Positions 25,701-34,246 of a stretch of DNA of 64,000 nucleotides are shown here, piece by piece. Under the pieces are notes generated by a model. The model was not told the DNA's origin. It saw nothing but the letters and a program-made list of their open reading frames with translations, and searched no databases. The DNA is taken from assembly GCA_943138885.2 (NCBI GenBank), contig OW964556.2:26616001-26680000 (forward strand), written 5' to 3'. The stretch is from Tholera decimalis. Its lineage: Eukaryota > Arthropoda > Insecta > Lepidoptera > Noctuidae. The position numbers and the translations under genes are program-made. Numbering within the stretch: the stretch's first letter is position 1; each line of letters opens with the position of its first letter.

Positions 25701-28700
25701 TATTTATATTTAAACATTTAATTTCACATTTGCAATTTGTTTAACAACTAAATACAAACTCGTTGATCGGTGCAAGTTTAAACTTATTTTAAATTACGAT
25801 TCACAGTGCCTTGATGCGAACTTTTCTTTAGTTTAATAATTAAACAGTAATCATTTCAGTGTTATAACATTAATATTTAGTGCATTACGTACATGTAAGT
25901 ACAATCAATATTATTACGATAAATATATTGTGTTGTATTAAAGAGATGGTAAAGGTTACATTATGATATTAATTTGGTGTGTGCAAGAGTGTTCTATTTT
26001 AAGGGGTTTATGTTTCATTAACCGAATTATGTACCTACTTATTGCTTCAAAATGGGATAAAAATAAATCTGTTAGGTGCATTCTGCAATCCTTATTATTC
26101 AACGGCTCTATTTGAATCCTTATCTAACATGGTTTTTGCAGCTTGCAAAGTCTTTCATTTGGTTATTACTCACCCATCTTTGCTTTTGCGCATTAGCATG
26201 ATATAATAATTTTCTTTTCAGCGTTACGAATATCGCCATGAATAACGAAGATAAATTTGTAAACTGGCATTAGTTGAGGAAACAAACGTTCGTCGACGAA
26301 GAGCAGAAAGTGGTAGTAGGCGATCAGTCTCATATCGTTATTATTTTCCTTGGGGAGATGGTAGCAGAAAGAAAGTGTGTCAGCAGTTTCTATTAAAACG
26401 CTAGGTATATCACAGATGATGTTAAGATATACCATAAAGAATATAACTGCTTTGAATGTCTCTAGGTCAGATGAAAGAGGAAAATCAACACCTTCTAACA
26501 AATATAGCTAGTTAGTCATTCAAGGAGTTAAGCAATTTATTCATAAACTCCCAGCTGTCAAGCTTCACTATTGTCGTAATAAAGGAAATAAGTTGTATTT
26601 GCCATCTGAGTTCAGGAATCTTTCGTTCCTCTATAATAAGGTTTATCTACAAGATGAGATTATCAAAGAAATAGGTTCAGTGCAAAAACAAACTTTTAAG
26701 AACATTTTTAAAACGGAATTCAATTTAGGGTTTCATTTACCGAAAAAGGACAAATGTGAAATGTATGAGCGTATAAAAAATTTAGATACTGAAAAACAGA
26801 ATGAAGCTATGAAAACAGTTGAATATAAAAATCACATACAGGAAAAAATACAGCAAAACATAAACTTTTAAATGACCAAGCTCGTAGCAAGAGCTCCAAT
26901 GATTTTTGTGTGCCAGTTTTGATCTTGAAAAGGTTTTAACTACTCCGCATGGAGAAAGTATAAATTTATATTATTCAAGAAAACTGGCCTATTATAATGA
27001 AACTATCTACGAAAGTGGAAGCAGGAATGGATACTGTTACTTATGGCATGAGTCTGAATCCAAAAGGGGCTGTAATGAAGTTTGTACGGTTGTGTTTAAG
27101 TATTTAAAAATGATTGATGAGAAGGGCGAACATTCATCTATAGCTTTGTATTTTGATAGTTGTTGCGGGCAAAATAAAAATAGGGCGATGCTTTCGATGT
27201 TGTCGTATTTCATAAGTAATGTTGCAATGTTCATTGAGGATATAACTATAAAGTTTTTGGTTCCGGGGCATACAATGATGCCGGTCGATTCGGTACATGC
27301 CACAATAGAATCTTTTATAAAAGGAAGAACAGTTTGGGCTCCATCCCAGTGGCCCACGTTAATTTCAAATGCCAGGATCAATCCGAAGAATTATGAAACT
27401 ATAATGCTAGAAAATGCCGACATCTTAGACTGGAAAAGTTTTGCAGATAACTTACTATTTACCAAAATCTATTAAGATCCCTATTACTAAATTAAGATCA
27501 GCCTACTTTAAAAAAAAATATCCAAAAAAAAAATTCAACTTAATTACGGATTTTGTACGGATTCAGAAATTCAATGTGTGGACCTGGGCTTTTTAATAAG
27601 ATCTCGACAAAGTCGACAGCGTCTCCAGACACCCACGGCAGCTTATACGGCAAAAGTACCTATTGCCAAACCCAAGTATATGGACCTGAAAAGAATGTGT
27701 GACAAGGGTATAATTCCAGCACAATATGCACAGGAATATCTCACCTTACCTTATGATGGCAATACAGCAGACTTACTACCGGAAGAAAGTGATGAAGAGT
27801 GATATAATTTAAATTGTTTAAATATAAATGAAAATTGATTATGCATGACGTGTTGGCGTTTTATTTTGAAGAGGTGATTTTGATACCTGATAAAGAATAT
27901 AATAAAGTAAAACACAAATAAATTGACTAATCTATACAGAAAAACAAGAGCGTAAGTGACGATTTTTGAAAAACAATATGAATTCATGAACTTCTCTTTT
28001 ATCGTAAGCGACAATAGTACTAATTATTCAACTCTTTTTGCTATTATTTAATTGATTATAATTAAAGGCTAACATGTTTTGCAATATATACAAAAATTGG
28101 AGTTCTATAAGTAAACTATAAAAAATAAACAATAAAATACGTCTCCTGTAAATTTTACTTTTTGTCGCTTACGATGTTCTTCCTTATCAGGCTCGATATA
28201 TGTAAAGTCTCACTATATAATATTGATAAATAGCAAAGTTATTAGCGTTTGTTTATATCCCAAAATGTCACTCAATTTACGGACATATTGTACAGGCCAT
28301 TCATGTATTCATTAATCGTGATGTCGAGGTCACGCGGTCTCGCTCAAACTTGCCCCGCCTCCAACAGCTGTTATCGTAATTGTAGGTAGCTTAGACGCAT
28401 CTTTAAGCTTTACGAATTAAAAAAAAAGTAAAATAAAAGGTTCACGAAAAATAATAGGCACTTATTAAATTCAAACTTTACCTACATACTTTAATTGGGC
28501 CATTTGCTTGTGTTGTTCAGTATCCACCTGCAGAACTCCATCCTTGGTTCATTACCCACAGTAGTCAATTCTTGACCCTTTCTTTAGTGGTATGGGTGAA
28601 ATCCAGACGAACTAATGATCGTCTATGCACAGTACTGGCTGATATTAAAATGACGAGCTGCGTCATTCGTACTTCGCCGGGGATCTTCTTCAAAGTAGTC

Positions 28701-31700
28701 CACTACATCGTCGTAAAGGTTTTGGGCCGGTCTTCCATGTCCTTGGCGATGGGCCGATGCGCGGAATGATCAATGGTCGAGTAAACGTTGGTAAACATTT
28801 ACCACAGTCCGAACCTTTGGCTAGCGAGCATTTGGGTACTCTTCCCTGTACATACGAACAGCGGCCACCAGACCAAAAGTACACACGCAACATAGCCACG
28901 TACTCCCGAGATGAAAACTGGTAAGCCATCGTGACAGTAAAAACGTAACAACTTATGTTTAAAAAGCACGCGCACACTTCCGCTAACAAATTGGCACTGT
29001 TTGTTCGTTCACTCGTTGTAAAAAGGACCGCTGGCCAAAGGGGGCGTGGCTTGAGCTTAGACGCGAGCAAGGAACTTGTAAGTTTTCCGGGATTTATGAA
29101 TGACGATCGAACTGGACTAGCACTGCGCGTAATATTTTCTAGTAGCAATTGTTATGAATGATTGATTCAATTATGAGTTTACCAGTTATGACAAATTTTC
29201 GTAGACAATTTTGGGGTTTCGTTTTTTTTACTTTTGACTACATAAATATGATCAGTAAAGGGTACAGATGGAGCCCCATTTTTTTTGTACTAATTACAAA
29301 TTAGTAGTGTATATCATTACGCTAAGGCCAATAGGAGCGGAGCACCAATGAAGAATTTTTCAAAATCGGGGTTAAATTTAACGTTAGCCCAAAGTAACTA
29401 TTCCACGCGGACGGAGTCGCGAGCAAAAGCTAGTCTTGAAATAAGACTGCCCTCTGCGTCCCTTTGCGATCTATTTATACCTCGCTCTGCGTTCTAGAAC
29501 ATTCTTGTACAATCGACTCACTGCCTCCACTGCCAAGAATGTTCCAGAAGCTACTTGAGATACACAGTACTGTTACTCGCCGCTAGATGGCGTTAGTGTC
29601 TCGAACGTATTAGAAGTCAGTCGAACTTTCTCGATATTCTCAGTACTGCTACTCGACGCTAGATGGCGTTAGTGTCTCGAACATTCTAAATTTCTATCGA
29701 AGTTTCTCGATGTAATTCGCTAAGCGACTGGCGTAACAGTACTTATTCTTCAAGTGAATAGGTAATAGTTATTATGTCTTTTCCTTCAATAGACCTAGCT
29801 GTCAATATGACGGTTAAAACATCCCTAACAATGAAACCAATTAATAGATATCTAATATTACCAAGTGTACTGCAATATGGGATAAGGCTTAGGCACTTAG
29901 TGTAATCTGAGTAGTAGATCATAAGTAAAAGCATACATGGGGATTAGAGTGTCCCTTAAATTTCGATGTCGAAATATTTTTACGCATAACTTCTTAAAAC
30001 TTTCATAATGACCTAATATAGTCTAGAAATAAATATTAGCCCGTTTTATAAATGTGCCGACTTGCGATTGAAACTTGTCCACACAAATTGCGTGGGTACC
30101 GCGCTTGTGCCTGTAACTGAGTGTTTTATTAGTCACTTCATACACGATTTGTAAGATTTTTAGTGTCTATTCCTTATTGCATATAAATTTCGGTAGGGTT
30201 AAGGAGTGACAAACAAAATATTTTCCATGTCGGACTGCCTAGCCATCAAATAACCGGTGCAAAATTATCGTCAAATAGACAAGTTCTCGCTGTCCCATTT
30301 TATAATATTCGCGAAGTCAAGTTGACTGTCAGTAAAAGTGCCAATCTTGTAATTAAAGAGTGTTACTTTCTTTTGCAAAATATTTCTAACCAACTTTAGA
30401 GTTAACACCTCCAGGAATCCAACCACCTTCCCGGAAGCATTTTTATTATTTATTTAATCATCATCATCATTTTGGGAAAATGCAAGAATTCCCGCAAACA
30501 CATTTTCTAAAATACGTGAAGAAACTTATTGATTTATATCATGTTTGAGAGTGTTACTTTCTTTTGCAAAATATTTCTAACCAACTTTAGAGTTAACACC
30601 TCCAGGAATCCAACCACCTTCCCGGAAGCATTTTTATTATTTATTTAATCATCATCATCATTTTGGGAAAATGCAAGAATTCCCGCAAACACATTTTCTA
30701 AAATACGTGAAGAAACTTATTGATTTATATCATGTTTGGGGAGATCTACAAAAAAATATAAGAATGAATACTCAGGCCACGTTCAAGAATCGTGTATATA
30801 ATTTAAAAACCACTTTGATAACTTATTTGATATTATTGCACATCCTAATGCCTTTGAAAGAATGGAAATAGAGGAAGACAAGGCATTTTTAAAGAAACAA
30901 AGAGAGCCAGGTCGACCGGGATGCTTAGGTGGCGTTGACAAAAAATTAACAGAGAAAGAAGGAATAGCTAGTTGGGCAAAGAGAATTGGAAGAGAGTTAG
31001 CGAGAGAGAGGTGAGTTAGCATCTACTTCCACTACAAATAACTTGGAGTCGCAACAAGAAAAAGCTCAGGCCCCCTGGAGCACAGAATCAGGCATGATGG
31101 ATAGCGAGAGCGATCTATTCTTCAAAATGTGTTTGCAATCACAACTCCAAATGATTGCGAAAGACAAAAAGACTCTTCAAGATGTTTGCTTATTTATTGT
31201 CAAACCTAGTTTATGTATGTTAAACCTAGGCTCGAGTTGCAACTAAAACACCTCTCCAATATTTGTGCTTCTTGAATAAGGTAAAAGAGTACGAAAAAAT
31301 TTATGCAACAATTTCTAAAGCTTCGTTAAGCAAGTGTAGCCATCACCTGTGGTCCGTATTAGTGTGAAGAGACTGTCATATTATCACTTTCTGATGATGA
31401 AGTTGATAAGCTAAAATTAAAATGACTGCCAAGTTAAACAGAAATTTAAGTCGGCAATCACAAAAACGCTATGTTCCATCGGTGGAAGAAATGACCCAAA
31501 ATGTTTTCGCTAAGCAAGTATTTATGTTTTTTTTTTTTACATTTCTTGTTACTTTTTGTTTATTCATATTTTTTTTTGTTGTAGATAAAACGAATGAATG
31601 ATTGGTGATGATGATTTTGTATCGGAAAACATTTCGATCGCAACTTCAGATTAACGACGATTTTCGACAAGATGTATATTGTTGGAATGATAATGTAGCT

Positions 31701-34240
31701 TTTCAGGACGCTGAATAAATTGTTTGAAAGTTGTAAATGATACCGCTGAAAGGACTGTCAAATAAACAGCAGAAGAAGAATAAAAACAGTTCTTGTTGCG
31801 TTGTATGTAGGAACATCGATATTTCAATCGGGACTTTAAAAACCTACACTTACTTAATAGAAGTTACTTACTAACTTACTAATTAATCAGAGTAACATAC
31901 AAAGGCATATCGATGATAGTAGTTATCCCTCCGGCTGCAGCTGCTTCGGTAGCGGTGACGTATCCCTCCCAAGAGCTCCTGCCGGGCTCGTTCACATGGA
32001 CATGAGAGTCCACTCCTCCTGCCATTAAAGCCCATGATCCTCCGTCTATTAACTAGGAAACAGAATACCCAGTTATCAGATGACTAGTTTGGATATTTTT
32101 CAATTCATCTTACCGCTTGCTAGTGAAGCTCTTGAGAGAAATAATATTATGAAGAATTATTGCGCTATTATCACAATAGGAACAACATAAATATTATACT
32201 AAGCGGGACCGTCACGCCAATAATCTTTGTAGGCAATTACCAGAAGGTGGCAAATGAAGAAACAATTTCTTAAAAATATTTTATTATAAAAACTAAACCA
32301 CAAAAGAAAACAATTCAGGCTTCGATAATTAATAAAAAAATTGGCCAAGTGCCAGTCAGACTCGCCCATGAAGGGTTCCGTAGTAACTATAATAATATAA
32401 TATATTTGATATATTTGAATATATTTGACAAAAAAAACCTTACACATTTCTTAAAACTAGCTTATTTACATTTTTTACAACTACGCCAAATAACTTTGTT
32501 TTCTATAGTGTTTGTATGAATTACAAAGTTATATTTGCGGTTTTATAAAATATGCTGTATCTCAAAAACTGCTGATCCGATCTCGTTCATACCAATTTTG
32601 GTTGAAAGTTTACATTAAGATCTATAGACATATATTTTTTTAGATTTTTCACTCCATTATTATAGAAGTTAGAGGGGGGGACATACATTTTACCACTTTG
32701 GAAGCGTATATCTTTTAAACGATTAACTTTATTAAAAAGTGGTTTTAGAAACCTCAGTGTCATTTTTAAAGTCCTGTCTATAAATACTACACACGCATAG
32801 GTTTCATGAAAAATAAATTTTCATATTTTTAATTTTTTTTTTCTAAATTCAGAAAGCGGTTTACAGAATACATCTACCTACCAAGTTTCACATGTATAGT
32901 CCTAATAGCTTCGGAATAAAATGGCTGTGACATACTGACGGACGGACAGACAGACAGATAGACAGAAAGACGGACAGACATGACGAAACTATAAGGGTTT
33001 CATTTTTGGCCATTCGGCAACGGAACCCTAAAAAGACACATTTTATTAGTGATCAAAGGATTCAGGTATATAAATAATACACTAATATATTTACTTATAG
33101 ACGGACACAGCACAAAGTATATAACATGGAAACATTACATAGAGACTGGTATCTAGTAACATAAGTCTGTGGATTCTTTTTGAAGTCATTAGTCTTGTAT
33201 TGGCAATAGGTTATTTGGTGTAAGTTAGTATATCATATACAGATGAGACCATCACCTATAATTATGACCATTGAAAAACCTTCTATTGAGGCTTCCAAGT
33301 GGTAAGCTAGTTATAAACAGTTCTGATGTCTAATCGCGAAGACAGTCTGCTTAAGACGTATCGTAAGAACTATAAATAAACAGTTTACTAACACAGAGTA
33401 GGAAAAAAAATTGGCCAAGTGCGAGTCAGACTCGCCCATGAAGGGTTCCGTAATAACTACGCCAAATAACTTTGTTTTTCATAACTTAACTGCTGACCCG
33501 ATCTCGTTCAAACCAATTATTTTCGTTGAAAGTTTACATTAAGATCAGCATATATTTTTTAAGAGCCCTATAAGACCCACCTTTAATTTTAAATATTTTT
33601 TTCTTAAAATCGGAAAGCGGTTTACAGAATTCATCTACCCACCAAGTTTCATGTGTATAGTCCTAATAGTTTCGGAATAAAATGGCTGTGACATACGGAC
33701 GGACGAACAGACAGACAGACATACATGACAAAACTATTAGGGTTCTGTTTTTTGCCATTCGGCTATGGAACCCTAAAAAGGAATTAGTTAACCGCTTCTA
33801 TACACGTGAACTATTAGTATGTTATAAAAAACTGCAAGGTACCTAATTAGTGTATATAATATTCGTACCAATGATCCATCGAGGCAATAAAAAACATTGT
33901 AGTTACACTTACTTGCCAGTCCCTGCTTCTTTCAGAGCCGAGTAATAAATCAATAGACTCCTTCTTCAGGACAGCTTCGATGGTACCACTCTCGTCAACC
34001 AGAACGCCACCTTCAAACTCTTCTGTTTCGGTAACCACATGACGACTTAAAAACAACTGTTTTTCCAAACCTTTTGGTGGCAACCCAATTATATGACAGG
34101 TAACTCCCGCTACAAAACAATAAATTATCCACAATAAATAAAAACATTATCCAGGTTTACATAGCACGGAAACCATATTTTTTTTTTATTAAAAACTTAC
34201 ACAATAATATCGTTGATATTAAAATATGTGGCAGCAACAT
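10670..34240 (-). CDS. ALN: Allantoinase A, complete coding region in 11 exons
   Basis: It hydrolyses allantoin to allantoate in purine degradation, as a metal-dependent amidohydrolase. Coding exons in order of transcription: 34240-34201, 34109-33913, 32052-31901, 23522-23408, 22875-22729, 22647-22587, 22356-22263, 21603-21390, 20994-20865, 11632-11427, 10798-10670. All introns are GT-AG and phases agree; the sum is 1485 nt, giving 494 residues and a TAG stop. Expected metal ligands are present: H96 and H98 (DSHVH), the lysine that is carboxylated (K183 in GFKCF), H276 (VVHVS), H312 (CNHYL) and D358 (SDHSP). The N-terminus MLLPHILISTILLSGVTC looks like a cleavable signal peptide, so the product may enter the secretory route. 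Length fits animal allantoinases. Introns carry an LTR element, Helitrons and a DNA transposon, but no exon is damaged. Confidence 0.92.
11427..11632 (-). CDS. ALN: Allantoinase A exon 10
   Basis: Encodes LSLFWTEAKARG, SAGPARLCGL and RPGLNADLIFFDP, the conserved end of the amidohydrolase barrel. By my count 46 of 68 whole codons match the gene B exon. The split first codon gives Asp here, where gene B has Gly. Confidence 0.92.
11856..12908 (+). repeat. 5' LTR
   Basis: 1053 bp, TG...CA ends. It differs from the 3' LTR at six sites that I could find (for example CGG/TGG near 12237 and CAAAGG/TAAAGG near 12386). Confidence 0.93.
12912..12922 (+). other. Primer-binding site, tRNA-Lys type
   Basis: TGGCGCCCGAA begins three bases past the 5' LTR. 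The core TGGCGCCCGA is the complement of the tRNA-Lys 3' end used by several gypsy elements and retroviruses. Confidence 0.75.
13575..16679 (+). pseudogene. gag-pol of the LTR element (one internal stop)
   Basis: Starts at ATG 13575. A TGA at 13818-13820 interrupts an otherwise continuous frame, and the gag part before it looks short for the family, suggesting an internal deletion. In order: gag tail; a canonical zinc knuckle CPKCNKTGHPYRTC (C-x2-C-x4-H-x4-C); a second knuckle in which the histidine is replaced by phenylalanine (CFKCRTPGFITRDC); protease with LLDSGAQ near 14370; reverse transcriptase with YVDD at 15378-15389; RNase H with QCDASAVGLG; the integrase zinc region (HPGV...CEVCKAYK); and the first catalytic Asp (SIDVIGP). 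The frame then ends at 16679, and the rest of integrase continues in another frame. Confidence 0.88.
16618..17403 (+). pseudogene. Integrase core of the LTR element, frame-shifted from pol
   Basis: It overlaps the end of the main pol frame in the +1 register. It carries the second and third catalytic residues of the DDE integrase (CDNATVF and NTVERYN) and a GFTPNFLIFGRE segment. The C-terminal part has a GDIVWRR...GKLAPRF chromatin-binding-like motif typical of gypsy integrases. The shift falls between about 16640 and 16670, between the first and second catalytic residues. A programmed shift inside the integrase core would be unusual, so I regard it as a mutation. The stop is at 17401-17403. 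Confidence 0.8.
17654..17842 (+). repeat. 17-bp minisatellite in the 3' region of the LTR element
   Basis: About 11 copies of TTTGACTTTGAGTCGTG with few changes. It lies between pol (ends 17403) and the 3' LTR (18470). The rest of 17404-18469 is non-coding and contains further short imperfect repeats (CAATCTGTTGTTGTG near 18240, CCTTTCTTTTAGGGTTGTC near 18350). Confidence 0.9.
18470..19522 (+). repeat. 3' LTR
   Basis: 1053 bp, preceded by a G-rich GGGAATGGGG that can serve as the polypurine tract. It ends CGCTACA before the ATAG target duplication. Confidence 0.92.
19590..20845 (-). pseudogene. Jockey-like reverse transcriptase remnant, interrupted by Helitrons
   Basis: Reading the minus strand from 20845: a VPQGSILGPLLFIIFMND block precedes the break. 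After a 424-bp insertion (20277-20700) the frame resumes with NSKFLLYADNQKVF, where the catalytic YADD reads YADN. Then come a TLDCHPIQQDLNRLAEY helix, SLIRSQLEYAVPEWSP, and a degenerate C-terminal end to about 19590 with several stops. These blocks are standard for jockey/CR1-type LINEs. It is dead, and lies in intron 9/10 of allantoinase A next to exon 9. Confidence 0.7.
20277..20700 (+). mobile_element. Two non-autonomous Helitron units inserted in the LINE remnant
   Basis: Unit one ends at about 20501 and unit two at 20700, both in GAAGT(C/T)GCGGGCAG...CTAG with the preceding GCGGGA(A)A hairpin-like stretch. Removing 20277-20700 restores GGTTAA|TATCATTC, an A|T junction as expected for Helitrons, and restores the reading frame of the interrupted reverse transcriptase. 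The first unit has the TTATAAATGCGAAAGTTTG head also seen at 53421 and 60172. Confidence 0.8.
20865..20994 (-). CDS. ALN: Allantoinase A exon 9
   Basis: Encodes KLWEYIRDERLDLVTSDHSP and AWGGISSVQF. D358 of SDHSP is the catalytic and metal-binding aspartate. A jockey-like LINE remnant abuts this exon within the next intron. Confidence 0.92.
21001..21389. other. Allantoinase A intron sequence
   Basis: Intron 8 without a recognised element. Intron 7 (21604-22262) contains a short family E end (GAAGTCGGTT) near 21840. Confidence 0.4.
21390..21603 (-). CDS. ALN: Allantoinase A exon 8
   Basis: Encodes VHVHVVHVSAEG through TAETCNHYLTF to CAPPIRNITNK. It holds metal-ligand His in VVHVS and in CNHYL, and the CAPPIR motif. 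Confidence 0.92.
22263..22356 (-). CDS. ALN: Allantoinase A exon 7
   Basis: Encodes PVLYDTYLASRPEIMEIEAA and SLIASQLQKT. Phases 1 and 2 at its ends match the gene B exon at 62806-62899. Confidence 0.9.
22587..22647 (-). CDS. ALN: Allantoinase A exon 6
   Basis: A 61-nt exon encoding FHAEVQIGEE...GPSCP, between a CTTTTTACAG acceptor and a GTATGT donor. It covers the FHAE segment that follows the first domain's strand. Confidence 0.88.
22729..22875 (-). CDS. ALN: Allantoinase A exon 5
   Basis: Phase 0 on both sides. Encodes EELQDMVKAGVVGFKCFLIN and a PYVTPQDLEKAL helix. K183 in GFKCF is the expected carboxylated lysine that bridges the two metals. Confidence 0.92.
23408..23522 (-). CDS. ALN: Allantoinase A exon 4
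   Basis: Encodes NSIPPTTT, the VDVGFWGGVVPGN segment and ends with GAG before GTAAGAG. NSIPPTT and GFWGG are allantoinase signatures. Confidence 0.92.
23931..25124 (+). mobile_element. Helitron copy 1, internally deleted, with helicase remnant
   Basis: Begins TCTATACTTATAATAAATCT (TC start) and runs in parallel with the copy at 54247-56762 through shared head, helicase and tail sequence. It lacks the helicase segment present at 54775-55180 of the other copy but keeps a piece the other has lost. The tail ends near GCGGGCAACAGCTAT. Confidence 0.75.
24422..24802 (+). pseudogene. Helitron Pif1-type helicase, C-terminal fragment
   Basis: This is the 3' end of the Rep/Hel protein of Helitrons, which unwinds DNA for rolling-circle-like transposition. 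The visible stretch includes LCNGTRL, a CGAGKTVFIPRI segment, CYAINKAQGQT (the GQT motif) and YVALSRVSS (helicase motif VI), ending at a TAG stop. The frame is open from about 24422. All N-terminal parts, including the Rep nuclease and helicase motifs I-IV, are missing, so it cannot work alone. Confidence 0.82.
25125..25275 (+). repeat. 5' part of a second Helitron-like repeat
   Basis: Starts TAATAATATAAGGCTGAAGA with (GTTT)n and GAACGCGATAATCTC. The same head lies at 56766 and continues there to a CTAG end at 57016. Here it is cut off by the 2.9-kb transposon that starts at 25285, or diverges near it. Confidence 0.6.
25285..28196 (+). mobile_element. 2.9-kb TIR DNA transposon with subterminal repeats and decayed transposase
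   Basis: The left end reads TCGACCCTGATATGG, then AAGAACATCGTAAGCGACAA. The right end is its inverse (GTCGCTTACGATGTTCTTCC, then TTATCAGGCTCGA). Roughly 37-40 terminal bases match with few changes. Flanking TATA at 25281-25284 and 28197-28200 may be a 4-bp target duplication, though TATA is palindromic and AT-rich. The motif ATCGTAAGYGACAA recurs inside both ends (near 25435, 25497, 25516, 27950, 28000). It sits in intron 3 of allantoinase A. I cannot assign the superfamily with confidence; a 4-bp target site would fit Sola-like elements. Confidence 0.75.
26512..27802 (+). pseudogene. Transposase-like protein of the 2.9-kb element, frame-shifted
   Basis: Frame one (26512-26871) reads FIHKLPAVKLHYCR then KLYLPSEFRNLSFLY. 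A shift leads to a short LLNDQARSKSSNDFCV segment. The next frame (26906-27475) holds FDLEKVLTTPHGE, YYSRKLAYYN, RNGYCYLWHES, YFDSCCGQNKNRAML, PGHTMMPVDSVHA and WPTLISNARI. The last frame (27578-27802) ends acidic, EESDEE. From memory this matches a large insect and hydra family of repeat-encoded proteins with a (F/Y)xDxCxGQNKN motif, whose Asp residues could be part of a DDE catalytic core. At least three frameshifts are present and the Cys-rich N-terminus is not visible. The function as transposase is inferred from the TIRs that enclose it. Confidence 0.7.
28197..28559. other. Allantoinase A intron 3 sequence
   Basis: No recognisable gene or repeat. Confidence 0.4.
28560..28929 (-). pseudogene. 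N-terminal remnant of a transposase (DUF4817-type helix-turn-helix)
   Basis: From an ATG at 28929 the minus strand reads MAYQFSSREYVAMLRVY; after a frameshift comes AAVRMYREEYPNAR, a stop, and KVRTVVNVYQRLLDH; after another shift EEDPRRSTNDAARHFNIS. This order matches the N-terminal DNA-binding region that precedes mariner-like DDE domains in insect transposon proteins (DUF4817 as I know it). No catalytic domain follows. It is a broken relic in intron 3 of allantoinase A. Confidence 0.65.
29305..29433 (+). repeat. Helitron-like 3' end
   Basis: Ends GGAGTCGCGAGCAAAAGCTAG with a host T after it. It shares ATATCATTACGCTAAGGCC and GTTAGCCCAAAGTAAC with 56880-57016. Confidence 0.7.
29491..29550. 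promoter_or_regulatory. Two consensus heat-shock-element-like sites
   Basis: TTC at 29492, GAA at 29497 and TTC at 29502 form one three-pentamer site. GAA at 29537, TTC at 29542 and GAA at 29547 form a second. Both have the exact 5-bp spacing required by heat-shock factor. Weaker GAA/TTC runs follow at 29620-29710, in a stretch where CGCTAGATGGCGTTAGTGTC occurs twice (about 29581 and 29659). They lie in an intron, not at a visible promoter, so function is unknown. Confidence 0.55.
29746..30357. other. Allantoinase A intron 3 sequence
   Basis: No recognisable gene or repeat. Confidence 0.4.
30358..30738 (+). repeat. Perfect tandem duplication, 191-bp period
   Basis: The segment from GAGTGTTACTTTC to ATATCATGTTTG is present twice in a row (first at 30358, second at 30549), with no difference that I can see. 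The second copy runs on into the coding remnant described at 30480-31790. Either a very recent duplication or an assembly artefact. Confidence 0.9.
30480..31790 (+). pseudogene. Remnant of an uncharacterised multicopy insect protein family
   Basis: Seen in shifting frames: KKLIDLYHVWGDLQKN near 30700, FDIIAHPNAFERMEIEEDKA near 30820-30880, FLKKQREPGRPGCLGGVDKK near 30890-30950, then ELASTSTTNN and a Ser-rich linker. Far downstream, near 31725-31760, VNDTAERTVK appears. I recall a family in insects and hydra with the same order: LxxLYxxWxxLQK, LFDIAH, EEDxxFLxxQRExGRxG and C-terminal VVNDTAERxVKLI. Its role is not known to me. Several frameshifts and stops make this copy dead. Confidence 0.55.
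31901..32052 (-). CDS. ALN: Allantoinase A exon 3
   Basis: Encodes AGGVDSHVHVNEPG with metal ligands H96 and H98, WEGYVTATEAAAAGGITT and IIDMP. It is separated from exon 4 by an 8.4-kb intron packed with mobile elements. Confidence 0.92.
32341..33030 (+). repeat. Interspersed repeat family A, copy 2
   Basis: TTGGCCAAGTGCCAGTCAGA start and CGGAACCCTA end, in intron 2 of allantoinase A. A short GACA tract lies near 32940-32970. Confidence 0.8.
33411..33775 (+). repeat. Interspersed repeat family A, copy 3, internally deleted
   Basis: Has both ends of the family but only about half the length. The missing part corresponds to the middle of copies 1, 2 and 4. Same intron as copy 2. Confidence 0.78.
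33913..34109 (-). CDS. ALN: Allantoinase A exon 2
   Basis: Encodes GVTCHIIGLPPKG, the SRHVVTETEEFEGGVLVDES beta-rich N-terminal domain and ends RDWQ before GTAAGT. Confidence 0.9.
34201..34240 (-). CDS. ALN: Allantoinase A exon 1 (start codon and signal peptide)
   Basis: ATG at 34240-34238 opens a hydrophobic stretch MLLPHILISTILL. The donor is GTAAGT and the single left-over base joins exon 2 in frame. I chose this start because it gives phase 1, exactly what exon 2 needs, and because no other upstream ATG exon with a matching donor is apparent. Confidence 0.75.
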
Positions 34241-34246
34241 AACGTC

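Noticed and set aside
26193..26501. 102-codon minus-strand frame in the 2.9-kb transposon
   Set aside because: No motifs, opposite to the transposase-like remnants, and in the region where the missing transposase N-terminus would be expected on the plus strand.
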